From Paradesertivirga mongoliensis (GTDB lineage: Bacteria; Bacteroidota; Bacteroidia; Sphingobacteriales; Sphingobacteriaceae), in NCBI RefSeq assembly GCF_024436395.1, contig NZ_JAFMZO010000002.1, positions 744,001-808,000 on the forward strand: a stretch of 64,000 nucleotides of DNA, given 5' to 3'. The notes below the pieces were generated by a model that did not search any database, was not told the DNA's origin, and saw nothing but the letters and a program-made list of their open reading frames with translations. Positions 36,973 through 45,696 of this stretch are shown piece by piece (within the stretch, counting starts at the first letter, position 1; the number at the start of each line of letters is the position of its first letter). A program made the position numbers and the translations under genes.

Positions 36973-38457
36973 TCAATACGGAGCGTAGAATTTCCCCGAA
37001 CTCACCCCCATCGCTCTTGGATAAATTCTCAGGTATATCTGCCCCGACACGGGTGTTTTGCCATAAAGTGCGCTTAGCCTATCATCCGGCTTGAAGACAC
37101 TAAGCTGTGTACCCAGGGCAATTTTAGTTTTACCGAGGAGAAGTATATCGTACGAGCCGCCCGCAGTAAAAGCATTAACCGGAAAAATTACATCGTGGCC
37201 GAAAACATCCTCGTCAAGGCTTAACTCTTCAAGCGACTTCTGCACCCACTCGTACCGGCCATATACCGTTGTTTTTCTCACGTTATACGAACCTTCAACC
37301 AGAGCGCCGTGTTCGGCAGCGTGATGAGCAGTTTTGTTCATTCCCCAAAGTGCTGTGAGATTAATAAATTCTTCGCCCGCTCCCCTGGTGCTAAACGTTG
37401 CTGAGGCGGTAGTTCGGTTTACATTCTCGCCGGGATGAAGTGATTCGGGCTCTTTGATAAACCCGTGCGATACCTGTGTTGCCCATTTTGGGCCAGGATT
37501 ATGTGACAGGCGCAGCGACCAGCTATCAAACCTTGGTTTGTCAAAGTCGTACCGGTTTTCACCCGGTTCTCTACCGGTAAAAGAAGAACCCTCGATCTTC
37601 CAGTTGTTATACCTGAATCCAAGAGTAGCAACTCCGAAAGTGATGTGCGTTGCATCTACCCAATGATGGGTTAAAGGCGCATCGGGATTAAAGAAACCGG
37701 AAGGGCGGTGAACATAGGCCGTTGGGCCCAGCGCAGGTTCACCGGGATAGCCTAGATACAGAAATACGTCTGCCTTGCGTGAAAATGAGTGTGCATAACT
37801 TGCCGATAATTCTGAGATGAAATCATGCGGGTGCTGACGGTCTACCAACGGTTGTCCTTTATAAGTTTCACCCGTTTGAAACAACAGCGGATAGCCTTCG
37901 CCGCCAACAGTAATAGGGTCGAGCGAAAGCATGATGTTGAAGTGGAATAATCCTTTTTTTCCGGTATTCCTCTGCCCCATCAGCATCACCATATTTGGAG
38001 CATCAAATTTGCTGTCGCCGCGGCTTCCTTTATTTGTCAGATCCTGTTTATTGTAACGAACATAAGCTTCACCATGCAGCATATACATCCAGTCTTTTTT
38101 ATGGAACATGTATCCGTACATGGGCGAGTTATCAGGCTGCCAGGAGGTTCCCGAACCGTTACGGGTCATCGGCAAGCTTCGGGAGAATGCATGTGACATC
38201 GCCGTGTTTACATGCCCACTTGAATGATTATGCTCTGAGCCGTTGGTGGCTGCCGGCGGGTGGTTGTGTCCGCCCTGCTGCACAGGTGCTTTCGCAGGGG
38301 ACGGTTTTGCTGCGGTTTTAGAAGTGTCTTTTGTAGCCGGTTTAACCGCTTTTGCTGGCTTCTTTGCCGGCTCATGGTCGTGATCGTGGTCGTGTTGAGC
38401 TATCGCGCTTAATAAAAACGCTGCATTTAGAAAGACAATCAAAAATAAACTTCGCAT
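36973..38457 (-). CDS. His-rich exported protein, predicted outer-membrane beta-structure
   Basis: About 494 residues from the ATG at 38457, which begins a signal peptide (MRSLFLIVFLNAAFLL); a 14-codon upstream extension is unlikely. After cleavage comes a metal-binding-looking stretch HDHDHDHE, a Lys/Pro/Ala linker and more His (GGHNHPP, SEHNHSSGH). The rest is strand-rich, with MYGYMFHKKDWMYMLHGEAYVRY, DRQHPHDFISELSASYAHSF and FGVATLGFRYNNWKIEGSSF, and looks like a barrel. I know related proteins mainly from copper-resistance islands of Bacteroidota, so a metal role is plausible, but no efflux genes adjoin it here. Confidence 0.65.
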   Translation of the reverse strand: MRSLFLIVFLNAAFLLSAIAQHDHDHDHEPAKKPAKAVKPATKDTSKTAAKPSPAKAPVQQGGHNHPPAATNGSEHNHSSGHVNTAMSHAFSRSLPMTRNGSGTSWQPDNSPMYGYMFHKKDWMYMLHGEAYVRYNKQDLTNKGSRGDSKFDAPNMVMLMGQRNTGKKGLFHFNIMLSLDPITVGGEGYPLLFQTGETYKGQPLVDRQHPHDFISELSASYAHSFSRKADVFLYLGYPGEPALGPTAYVHRPSGFFNPDAPLTHHWVDATHITFGVATLGFRYNNWKIEGSSFTGREPGENRYDFDKPRFDSWSLRLSHNPGPKWATQVSHGFIKEPESLHPGENVNRTTASATFSTRGAGEEFINLTALWGMNKTAHHAAEHGALVEGSYNVRKTTVYGRYEWVQKSLEELSLDEDVFGHDVIFPVNAFTAGGSYDILLLGKTKIALGTQLSVFKPDDRLSALYGKTPVSGQIYLRIYPRAMGVSSGKFYAPY

Positions 38458-38604
38458 TTCGTAGGTAACGCTTAATGATATACTATAAAAGTATAGCACG
38501 GCGCATATTGTTTGGATTGTATGCGCCGGGCAAACAAACGGATATTATCACACTTAAAATCAACATCTTACAATACGTGGCATCATTATAGAGTTACTCC
38601 TCTT

Positions 38605-39075
38605 ATGAAAAAGATCTATCTTCTATTATCGCTGTTTCTGACCATCGGGTTATCTAATACAGCATTTGCTGCGAGCAGTTTTTTTAAATCCGACAGTTTA
38701 CGTGTACTTAAAGAGACAAAAGACTTGTCGAGCGACTTAATTAAACTAAAAAAGAGAATTGCAGAGCTGGAAACAAATATCCCCTTGTATGAAGCAAAAG
38801 TTCATCAAGCTTCTTTGAGATCGAAAGAACAGCTGGAACAAAGCCGCAAGCAGTCGGCAAAAGCTACTAAAGGGAAGTTAAAACAAATTGACAAAGCGGA
38901 GGATGAGGCTGATGAAGCAAAACAGGCGGCTCACGCGTCGAAGAACGCAACTCTCACTTTAAAAAACGCGAACGATAGATTGAAGCTTTTATATAAGGAG
39001 ACGGCTAAGAAAGAAGCAAGGTTAAAGGAACTTGAAGCTAATTCCAGCGGGCCTGGGATCAAATCTGCTCACTAA
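38605..39075 (+). CDS. Exported coiled-coil protein of unknown function
   Basis: 156 residues from the ATG at 38605, which starts a clear signal peptide ending TAFAAS. Almost all the rest is one long charged helix with heptad character, from about residue 35 to 150 (SSDLIKLKKRIAELETNIP, KEQLEQSRKQ, EDEADEAKQAAHASKNA). Such proteins can act as periplasmic scaffolds or envelope spacers; none is recognised here. It is divergent from the His-rich protein gene, with about 150 bases between their starts. Confidence 0.65.
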   Translation: MKKIYLLLSLFLTIGLSNTAFAASSFFKSDSLRVLKETKDLSSDLIKLKKRIAELETNIPLYEAKVHQASLRSKEQLEQSRKQSAKATKGKLKQIDKAEDEADEAKQAAHASKNATLTLKNANDRLKLLYKETAKKEARLKELEANSSGPGIKSAH

Positions 39076-39167
39076 TCTACTTATACGTGTTTCAGATCTT
39101 GATGCGCCCTGGCGGCCACCCACCGGTATTGGTAATATTGGCTGTGCAGGAGATCCATCGGATACAA

Positions 39168-39206
39168 AAACAGACTGAAAGCAAGGAAATCGCTTTCAGT
39201 CTGTTT
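39168..39206. terminator. Bidirectional hairpin between converging genes
   Basis: A perfect 15-base stem (AAACAGACTGAAAGC / GCTTTCAGTCTGTTT) with a 9-base loop has A-rich DNA on its left and TTT on its right. It sits between the coiled-coil gene and the converging gene at 39242, so it can end both transcripts. Confidence 0.7.
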
Positions 39207-39241
39207 CAAAGATGCGTGCTCAATAAGCCTTCAAGAAGTCA

Positions 39242-40741
39242 TTACCAGGCTAGCTGATACAACTGTACATCGTACTTAATTTTACCGATCGCTAATTTGC
39301 GGTCCAAAACCGGGAGAATAATATTGTTGTCGGAAATTATCGCCTGATCTAAGCCGGCGTAATCTGTTCTTCCCACTTTGGCCGGCTCTGTTAGTTGCAT
39401 CATTTCCAGTTTGCCGGTTTGAGCGTTGATTTTACCGATCACAAACTTAGCATGCGTTTCATGTGACGCCATAATATACAGGGCGTTACCTTTGGCATAG
39501 GCTGTGAGACAAGGCTTCGGCGGACCGATGAAGTATCTGGGAATGGTAGAAACGGTTCTTACTGCCAGATTTTTATCGAGATTATATACAATCAGCCCCT
39601 CAGAGTACGGCATCGGCCCTGAATACTGTCCGCCAGCCGTCCAGCTATCGTCGCTCAGAACAACAAAATATCCCTCATCGTGGATCAGCACCTTAACAAG
39701 CTCCATATTCTTGGCAGAACCCAGCTGTAATTTTTTAAACTCCTTGTCGACCGGAGTGAAAGATTTCTCCATGTCTTTAATTTCAGATTTATTAAATACC
39801 TTCTTAAACCGTTTATGTTGATTGCCGGCGAAGTCGTACTTGTTTAACATGCTGATATATTCATCGCCAGATTTAAACGAACCCGTGATATAGACGGCAT
39901 TATTAGACATGGTGTCTGCAAAAAACGTAACATGGTCGTTCAGGTGGCCCGTACTCAGTAATCCGCCATAATACGAATACGGTTCGGTTACCGACTTGGC
40001 AGACTTCTCACTTCCGGGCAGATATTGCGAAATAGTAATACCCTTTCTGTTCTGTGAAACGGCAATATACAGATCATCGTTCACCGTCTTTTGTACTCCA
40101 ATGAACTCACCCTCGGGAAGATCGGGACTGATAGCGCCTTTATCTTCCAGGTTCTCGTCGAAAATTAACACGTTAAATGCCTTAATCCGGTTTCCCTGGT
40201 CTATTGTCTTTTTTATGGTGTACAATGCTCCTACTGTTCCCAGGGCCACTTTCACATTACGCTTGAGCGCAGTTTCGCGGGTGGCCAGGGTTAGCGTTTT
40301 CTTATCTTTCGAGGTCAGGACGTACGGGATAGTATAATATTCGTTATTACCAGTAAAAAGCACTTTTGACTTTAGTACCTTGCCATTTTCAGAACTTATA
40401 AGATATGCTTTGTAAATGCTGTTAGCCCGCGTCATCATCGTAAAATCGGTACTTACCACCACCAACAGGTTATGCCCCAGCATCTTTGCATCGTGGATGT
40501 AGCCGTCAACCCGGGCGGCCCATTTTTGCCGGGTGGCGTTATCAGTGCAAATTATTTCTACTGCCTTATCGCTATCGTTTGACACGAAGGCTACGGCGCC
40601 TGCATTTAGCCGAACCGAAGTTAGGGCAGTACTGCCTTTGAAAAATTCGTTCTTATAATTTACGGTTTTTACCTGTGCTGAAGCAGGAATAAAGATTGTA
40701 GAAGACAGCAGGCATAAACTTGCCAGGAAAAGTTTTTTCAT
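39242..40741 (-). CDS. Secreted protein of unknown function, probable beta-propeller
   Basis: 499 residues with a signal peptide ending PASAQ (about residue 22). Repeated short blocks of about 45-50 residues with strand-turn-strand character (HDAKMLGHNLLVVVSTDF, DLYIAVSQNRKGITISQY, AVYITGSFKSGDEYISML, LYIMASHETHAKFVIGKI) suggest a seven- or eight-bladed propeller. There are no catalytic motifs. It stands alone between a converging gene and an unrelated nucleotidyltransferase gene. A ligand-binding or structural role in the periplasm is an inference from fold only. Confidence 0.55.
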   Translation of the reverse strand: MKKLFLASLCLLSSTIFIPASAQVKTVNYKNEFFKGSTALTSVRLNAGAVAFVSNDSDKAVEIICTDNATRQKWAARVDGYIHDAKMLGHNLLVVVSTDFTMMTRANSIYKAYLISSENGKVLKSKVLFTGNNEYYTIPYVLTSKDKKTLTLATRETALKRNVKVALGTVGALYTIKKTIDQGNRIKAFNVLIFDENLEDKGAISPDLPEGEFIGVQKTVNDDLYIAVSQNRKGITISQYLPGSEKSAKSVTEPYSYYGGLLSTGHLNDHVTFFADTMSNNAVYITGSFKSGDEYISMLNKYDFAGNQHKRFKKVFNKSEIKDMEKSFTPVDKEFKKLQLGSAKNMELVKVLIHDEGYFVVLSDDSWTAGGQYSGPMPYSEGLIVYNLDKNLAVRTVSTIPRYFIGPPKPCLTAYAKGNALYIMASHETHAKFVIGKINAQTGKLEMMQLTEPAKVGRTDYAGLDQAIISDNNIILPVLDRKLAIGKIKYDVQLYQLAW

Positions 40742-40876
40742 TGTGAATAATTGTAGGTTTAGTGAATCCAGTTGTACTGATTAACAGGAAAATGGTTACG
40801 ATTACCACTAGAGCGCAGATATTTTTCCCGTTCAAGTGGTTGTAATCTATCAATCGCTATATTCCCCAAAGGCCGC

Positions 40877-41662
40877 CTACTCCAGCCGTCTTTCTATCTC
40901 ATCAAAATACACCATCACCTTTTGTTCTGTAATGTTTTGAAATTCTATAGTTTCATCAAAGAGAGAAATTCTTAGTCGCCTGTAAAGCAAAACGGCTTCT
41001 TTCAAACTCGTTAATAATTCGGATCTGTTATAGTTTGGGATGGTTAACCTCAAATCCTGAAAGTCTTCATTTGACAGTTCTGTTTCAACTTTCCTTACTC
41101 CCCTGGGCAAGTTTCCGTTCTTGATATGAAGCAAAGGACCAAAAACAACCATCCTTAAAAAACCTAAAAAATCAAAAGCTTCCAGTAATTCCCCCCGTCC
41201 GATCTTTAACAAAGCATAGTGTATCCAAATCCAAAAGCGGTTTTCGATCCACTGATAGTCGGGGTACGGAAACTTTGCTTCCGAACTATTTAACACTGTT
41301 TGCAGTTGCTGGTCTTTATCAAGCAGTATAACCGGCATTTCGATGCGCGAATGAAATTCTTCAAGCGTTACAAACTTTATGTCCACATGAAGCAGCGGAT
41401 TGTCGTAGAGACAAATCAAAACCCGTGGCTCTCCCACGTGCTCTCCGGTAAATCCGGATAAAAAATCGCCCAGCCGTCTGGCGTAACCAAGCATTTTTCC
41501 TAAATCACCCGAAACTTTGTTTTTAGTAACCAGTATCAGATCCAGATCAGAGAATTCATCTATTTCATTTGTGAGCCACGAACCGGCCACAGCCAAACCA
41601 ATTACATTGATATCTGGTTCCAACTCTCTTTTTGCCCTTCCTGCAAACTCAACTTGTACCAT
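40877..41662 (-). CDS. Nucleotidyltransferase-fold protein
   Basis: 261 residues. The N-terminal part has the minimal nucleotidyltransferase motif GSWLTNEIDEFSDLDLIL (Gly-Ser followed by paired Asp) at about residues 28-45, then a helical C-terminal half. This layout is like antibiotic nucleotidyltransferases and the small MNT/GrpB-like family. The substrate is unknown; an aminoglycoside-type adenylyltransferase cannot be claimed. It stands alone, divergent from the GH12 gene. Confidence 0.72.
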   Translation of the reverse strand: MVQVEFAGRAKRELEPDINVIGLAVAGSWLTNEIDEFSDLDLILVTKNKVSGDLGKMLGYARRLGDFLSGFTGEHVGEPRVLICLYDNPLLHVDIKFVTLEEFHSRIEMPVILLDKDQQLQTVLNSSEAKFPYPDYQWIENRFWIWIHYALLKIGRGELLEAFDFLGFLRMVVFGPLLHIKNGNLPRGVRKVETELSNEDFQDLRLTIPNYNRSELLTSLKEAVLLYRRLRISLFDETIEFQNITEQKVMVYFDEIERRLE

Positions 41663-41990
41663 ATTCTTAATTAATATGTAAGCAACAACAATTTTTGAGA
41701 CTCGAAAGTAATGATTGAAAAGTAAAAAATCACCTCATTATATTACTTAGCATATACCGTCTCTACACGAGCAAAAACGGCCAGAAAGAATGACAAAAGG
41801 CTCGTTTCTTAAACCAGGAACAAACGCAACAATTCATTAACGTACAGACAATTGCATAAAAATTAACATCTGAACCCCTACAAATTTACGGGGAGTATTT
41901 TTTCTTTCTGGTTATTTGCACCAGAAATGCTTCACCTCTCAAGTGAGCATATCGAACAACTAACTAACTAATTAACCAAAATTACCAAAC
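41663..41990. other. Intergenic region between the nucleotidyltransferase and GH12 genes
   Basis: About 330 bases of AT-rich DNA that should contain both divergent promoters. The GH12 half carries a dyad with a T-run at 41875-41903, and a CTAACTAACTAATTAACC run lies just before the GH12 start. No gene is seen. Confidence 0.5.
41875..41903 (+). promoter_or_regulatory. Dyad plus T-run in the GH12 leader
   Basis: CCCCTACAAATTTACGGGG (four G-C pairs with AT-rich interior) is followed four bases on by six T. It lies 88 bases upstream of the GH12 start and may be an operator or a short attenuator. A similar arrangement (CCACATTAGTGG then nine T) precedes the secreted-protein gene at 51869. Confidence 0.35.
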
Positions 41991-42737
41991 ATGAAAACAA
42001 AAGGATTTTTACTTGTGATGCTGGTTGCATTCGCTGCAGCCTGTAAAAAAGACAATGCTCTAACACCCGAAACTTCCGTAAAAGCGGCATGGAGTTCAAC
42101 CGACCGATGGGGAACCTGGTCTAACGGAGGCTACACCGTTTACAACAATGTGTGGGGCGCGAACTATGGGCCACAATCTATTTGGGCCAACTCATACTCT
42201 AACTGGGGAGTTTGGGCTAATCATACAGGAGGCGGCATTAAATCATATCCTAATTCTACCAGATATGTGGGCAGATCATTAAGCAGCCTTGGAAGTTGCA
42301 GATCAAGTTTTAATGCAAGCACACCTTCGGGCGGCGCCTGGGCTTCTGCATACGACATCTGGGACACCGGCCACCAACATGAAACAATGCTTTGGATGAA
42401 CTATACCAGCAACTCTAACGGGAGTGGTAACATAAAACCAATTTCTTATAACTGGAATTCGAGCGGAAATCCCATACCAACACATACCAACGTTTCGATA
42501 GGTGGCCACACCTGGAACGTGTTCAGGGGGCATAATGGCGGCAATAACGTTTACTCTTTCTTGAGAACAAGCAAAACAAACAGCGGGACCGTCGATGTTC
42601 TGGCCATCCAGAGATGGATACAGGCCAGGGGTTGGTTTGGCAATATCACTTTAGGTGATGTACAATATGGTTTCGAGATTACGAACACAAATGGAGGCCA
42701 GGACTTTAGATGCAACAGTTATAGTGTATCTTTTTAA
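41991..42737 (+). CDS. GH12 endoglucanase/xyloglucanase, lipoprotein
   Basis: 248 residues with a lipoprotein signal (lipobox AAAC, Cys18, then KKDNA). The body is a small jelly-roll of the GH12 type. YNNVWGANYG and WGVWANHTGG lead to the nucleophile motif ETMLWMNY (Glu, about residue 130), and QYGFEITNTNG near the C-terminus holds the acid/base Glu. GH12 enzymes cut beta-1,4-glucan or xyloglucan; which of the two is unclear. The lipid anchor suggests attachment to the outer membrane. It is monocistronic, with a hairpin after its stop. Confidence 0.82.
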   Translation: MKTKGFLLVMLVAFAAACKKDNALTPETSVKAAWSSTDRWGTWSNGGYTVYNNVWGANYGPQSIWANSYSNWGVWANHTGGGIKSYPNSTRYVGRSLSSLGSCRSSFNASTPSGGAWASAYDIWDTGHQHETMLWMNYTSNSNGSGNIKPISYNWNSSGNPIPTHTNVSIGGHTWNVFRGHNGGNNVYSFLRTSKTNSGTVDVLAIQRWIQARGWFGNITLGDVQYGFEITNTNGGQDFRCNSYSVSF

Positions 42738-42753
42738 TTAGATAACGCAAAAT

Positions 42754-42790
42754 AAGCGAAGGTCGCTTTTTGACGCAGTGGCCTTCGCTT
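42754..42790. terminator. Bidirectional hairpin between the GH12 and DUF2200 genes
   Basis: A 9-base perfect stem (AAGCGAAGG / CCTTCGCTT) has a 19-base loop containing a secondary GC stretch. On the minus strand it is followed by TTATTTTG. It lies between two converging genes. Confidence 0.6.
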
Positions 42791-42804
42791 TGCAGCTTTT
42801 CCAG

Positions 42805-43170
42805 CTACGAGCCGCGTAAAATCTTTTCCATCTTCCGCCCCTTAGCTAACTCATCCACCAGTTTATCCAAATACCTTACCTGCTTTGTAAGGCTGTTGTC
42901 GATTTCCTCTATCCTGTATCCGCAGATCATTCCGGTGATGAGATCCGCCCGCGGGTTAAGAGAAGCCCGCTCGAAGAATGTCTCGAAAGTTACCTTTTTA
43001 TCTATCAGATTTTGCAGTTTCTTGTCATCAAATCCCGTTAACCACTCAATTACCTGATGCAATTCTTCCCTTGTTCTGCCCTTTTTTTCCACTTTTTCAA
43101 CATACATAGGATAGACAGAGGCGAAGGTCATTTTTGCTATACGCTGATTATGTGTATCGGATGTGTTCAT
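42805..43170 (-). CDS. DUF2200-family protein
   Basis: 121 residues with the features of DUF2200: IAKMTFASVYPMYVEKVEKKGRTREEL near the start, VIEWLTGFD, and FETFFERASLNPRADLITGMICGYRIEEI, followed by a helical C-terminus. The family is widespread in bacteria and of unknown function. It has no signal peptide and is probably cytoplasmic. The start gives the length usual for the family. Confidence 0.82.
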   Translation of the reverse strand: MNTSDTHNQRIAKMTFASVYPMYVEKVEKKGRTREELHQVIEWLTGFDDKKLQNLIDKKVTFETFFERASLNPRADLITGMICGYRIEEIDNSLTKQVRYLDKLVDELAKGRKMEKILRGS

Positions 43171-43335
43171 GATTTGGCGTTAATATTAACATTGTTACAA
43201 TTATAAAGTGGCTCGGTTTAAGGGCTAATATGCGAATATAGGGTTAAATGCTGGCCGCCTGCAAGGAAGCTGTTCGCCGTTCAAAGAATTCAACAGAATC
43301 TTTGTATATATTAGATATTAGCATTACCACCAATT

Positions 43336-44937
43336 ATGTACAGCCCTAAGTATCTATTGAACCTTTGCTTCTATGCCCTGTTTTTATCGTCGATTACCAC
43401 GGCACAAACTATCACAACAGCCGAAAGTGCCGAAAAAGCAATGCGCCGTGCTACAGATTTCATGTTCGGCAAAGTGAGTACCGGGGGAGGATTTGTTTGG
43501 CATTATACTACCGATCTTTCGAGGAGGTGGGGTGAAATGGAGGCGTATAAATCAATGATCTGGGTGCAGGGAGGCGGAACTGTGGCCGTTGGAAACACTT
43601 TATTAATTGCTTACCGCTGCACGCAAAACGAATACTTTTATCAGTCGGCCCAAAAAGTTGCCGCAGCACTAATCAAAGGACAAAGCAAAAATGGCGGCTG
43701 GAACTACATGATAGACTTCGCAGGCGAAAACTCGCTGAAACGCTGGTACAATACCATAGGTAAAAACGGATGGCGACTTGAAGAATTCCAGCATTATTAT
43801 GGGAACGACACCTACGACGACGACGTGACCTCGGGCGCCGCCCGCTTTTTATTGCAGATGTATGTTCAGAAAAAAGACCCGGCATATAAAACCGCGCTGG
43901 ATAGAGCTGTCGACTTTATCTTAAAGAGCCAATATCCGGCAGGCGGCTGGCCTCAGCGATACCCCTTAAAGTATGACTTCAGCAAATCGGGCCGCCCGGA
44001 CTACTCGTCATACTATACCTTTAACGACGATGTCATTGGCGAGAATATTAAATTCCTGATCCAGTGCTACCAGGCCTTAGGCGACAAGCGTCTTCTTAGC
44101 CCTATTCGGCGCGGCATGGATTTCTATCTCCTTGCACAACAAGCTAATGGCGCCTGGGGACAACAATATAACATGAAAATGGAGCCTGCAGGCGCCCGCA
44201 GCTACGAACCCCCGGCTCTTTTGCCCAGTACTACCGCGGGAAACTGCCGCCTGTTAATGAGGTTTTATCAGTACACAGGCGACCGGAAATACCTTACGCA
44301 TATACCTAAGGCTATTGAGTGGCTTGAAAAAGTAAAATTACCCGATAGTATGAATGCTGGTGGACGTTACTCTCATCCCCTTTATATAGAGCCAGAAACT
44401 AACAAGCCTGTTTTTGTACATCGCAAAGGCTCGAACGTGAAGTTTGGATTCTACTATTCTGATTACAACGACGCAAACCTGCTTGCGCATATGGTGGGCA
44501 AGCGATTTATCGATATAAGAAAACTTCGCGAGGAATATGCTGCAGTTTCTGCCTTATCAGTAATTGAGGCCACAAAAAATTCGCCCTTAAAACAAGAGGG
44601 GGGCAAAAACACTCAGCTGTTTACAATACTCGATGAAGAAGGACCAGAACTGCAAGCAAATGAAACGACGGTAAATGATATCATCGCCCAATTAGACATG
44701 CAGGGCCGCTGGCTTACTAAACATGTAAGCATTAGTAATCCTTATGTGGGCGATGGCACGAATTCTGAAGTAACCGAAAAGTACGCATCAACCCTGGTGG
44801 GCGATGAAACAGACACATCCCCTTACCGCGACCTTAGCGATACGGAATATATTTCGACCCCACTATATATCCGCAACATGAGAACTCTTGCTCAATTTGT
44901 TAAATTAGCAGCCAATAATGCAAGTACCCCTAAATAA
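43336..44937 (+). CDS. PL10-like pectate lyase / alpha-alpha-toroid polysaccharide-active protein, secreted
   Basis: 533 residues with a signal peptide ending TTAQ. Helical-toroid motifs resemble PL10 pectate lyases: KNGGWNYMIDF, PAGGWPQRYPLKYDF, YTFNDDVIGENI (the Asp-rich calcium region) and AGARSYEPPALLPSTTAG. The last keeps the ARxxEPP core, though classic PL10 has RKFEPPSICNKES. A C-terminal stretch of about 140 residues after YYSDYNDANLLAH is unusual for PL10. It is the first gene of a four-gene operon with GH43. The family assignment is probable; the substrate (pectate or another uronan) is uncertain. Confidence 0.72.
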   Translation: MYSPKYLLNLCFYALFLSSITTAQTITTAESAEKAMRRATDFMFGKVSTGGGFVWHYTTDLSRRWGEMEAYKSMIWVQGGGTVAVGNTLLIAYRCTQNEYFYQSAQKVAAALIKGQSKNGGWNYMIDFAGENSLKRWYNTIGKNGWRLEEFQHYYGNDTYDDDVTSGAARFLLQMYVQKKDPAYKTALDRAVDFILKSQYPAGGWPQRYPLKYDFSKSGRPDYSSYYTFNDDVIGENIKFLIQCYQALGDKRLLSPIRRGMDFYLLAQQANGAWGQQYNMKMEPAGARSYEPPALLPSTTAGNCRLLMRFYQYTGDRKYLTHIPKAIEWLEKVKLPDSMNAGGRYSHPLYIEPETNKPVFVHRKGSNVKFGFYYSDYNDANLLAHMVGKRFIDIRKLREEYAAVSALSVIEATKNSPLKQEGGKNTQLFTILDEEGPELQANETTVNDIIAQLDMQGRWLTKHVSISNPYVGDGTNSEVTEKYASTLVGDETDTSPYRDLSDTEYISTPLYIRNMRTLAQFVKLAANNASTPK

Positions 44938-44983
44938 AAGAGTTAGCTCAATGGAAATCTTTAAATCATGCGCGATAGTGAAT

Positions 44984-45685
44984 ATGAAGAAATTGTATAA
45001 GATTGCCCGACAGCTAGTCCTGTTATGGGTTTGTGTATCAGTGTCACATACCGGGTCTCTTTATGCACAGAACACCCTGCCTAAAACCATCATCTGGAAA
45101 CTTGACAATATTAATCAGATTGGCGGTCATCAGCCAACAGTGCTGGGACATCCGGTGGTTATAAAAGATCAGACCAGAAAATCAATTTTTTTTGACGGAG
45201 TAGACGATGGTTTGGTGATCTCCCAAATTCCTATGCGGGGATGGAAAAAGTTCAGTATCGAAGTACTTTTTAAGCCTTCCGGCGATGGGCCTGTTGCTCC
45301 AAGATTTATTCACTTTACTGATGACAGCTTAAACCGGGGCACCTTTGAAGTAAGATTAACCCAGGGAAAAGAATGGTATATGGATACCTTTTTAAGGAAC
45401 GGCAAAACCGGAAAAGGCTTAACTCTTATCGACTCTACACTACTCCATCCAAGCGACAAATGGTACTGGGCTGCCCTGACTTATGACGGCCAAAAGATGA
45501 CCAGTTATGTGAACGGAGTTAAAGAGCTTGAAGGAAATGTCGGCTTACCTCCCATGCTCAATGGAGAGCTCTCGCTGGGCGTACGTTTAAACCGTGTTGC
45601 CTGGTTCAAGGGCTTCATCAGCGAGATTCGCTTTCATCCGGAAGTATTAAGTGCTGACGCTCTAAAGAAAGAAGTAAAAGACTAA
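44984..45685 (+). CDS. LamG/concanavalin-like secreted protein
   Basis: 233 residues from the ATG at 44984, which starts a signal peptide with a hydrophobic core and YAQ end; the in-frame ATG at 44951 is an alternative and the frame also overlaps the previous stop. The mature part is one concanavalin A-like sandwich: FFDGVDDGLVISQIPMRGWKKFSIEVLFKP, then WYWAALTYDGQKMTSYVNGV and a final FKGFISEIRFHPEVL. LamG domains often bind carbohydrate, so it may be a binding protein of the pectin operon. It has no catalytic motif and lies 11 bases before the GH43 gene. Confidence 0.75.
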   Translation: MKKLYKIARQLVLLWVCVSVSHTGSLYAQNTLPKTIIWKLDNINQIGGHQPTVLGHPVVIKDQTRKSIFFDGVDDGLVISQIPMRGWKKFSIEVLFKPSGDGPVAPRFIHFTDDSLNRGTFEVRLTQGKEWYMDTFLRNGKTGKGLTLIDSTLLHPSDKWYWAALTYDGQKMTSYVNGVKELEGNVGLPPMLNGELSLGVRLNRVAWFKGFISEIRFHPEVLSADALKKEVKD

Positions 45686-45696
45686 ATCAATTTTAA

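Noticed and set aside
40653..40853. Leftward 66-codon frame with a hydrophobic N-terminus
   Set aside because: It overlaps the start of the secreted propeller-like gene in another frame, and the hydrophobic run is short and isolated.
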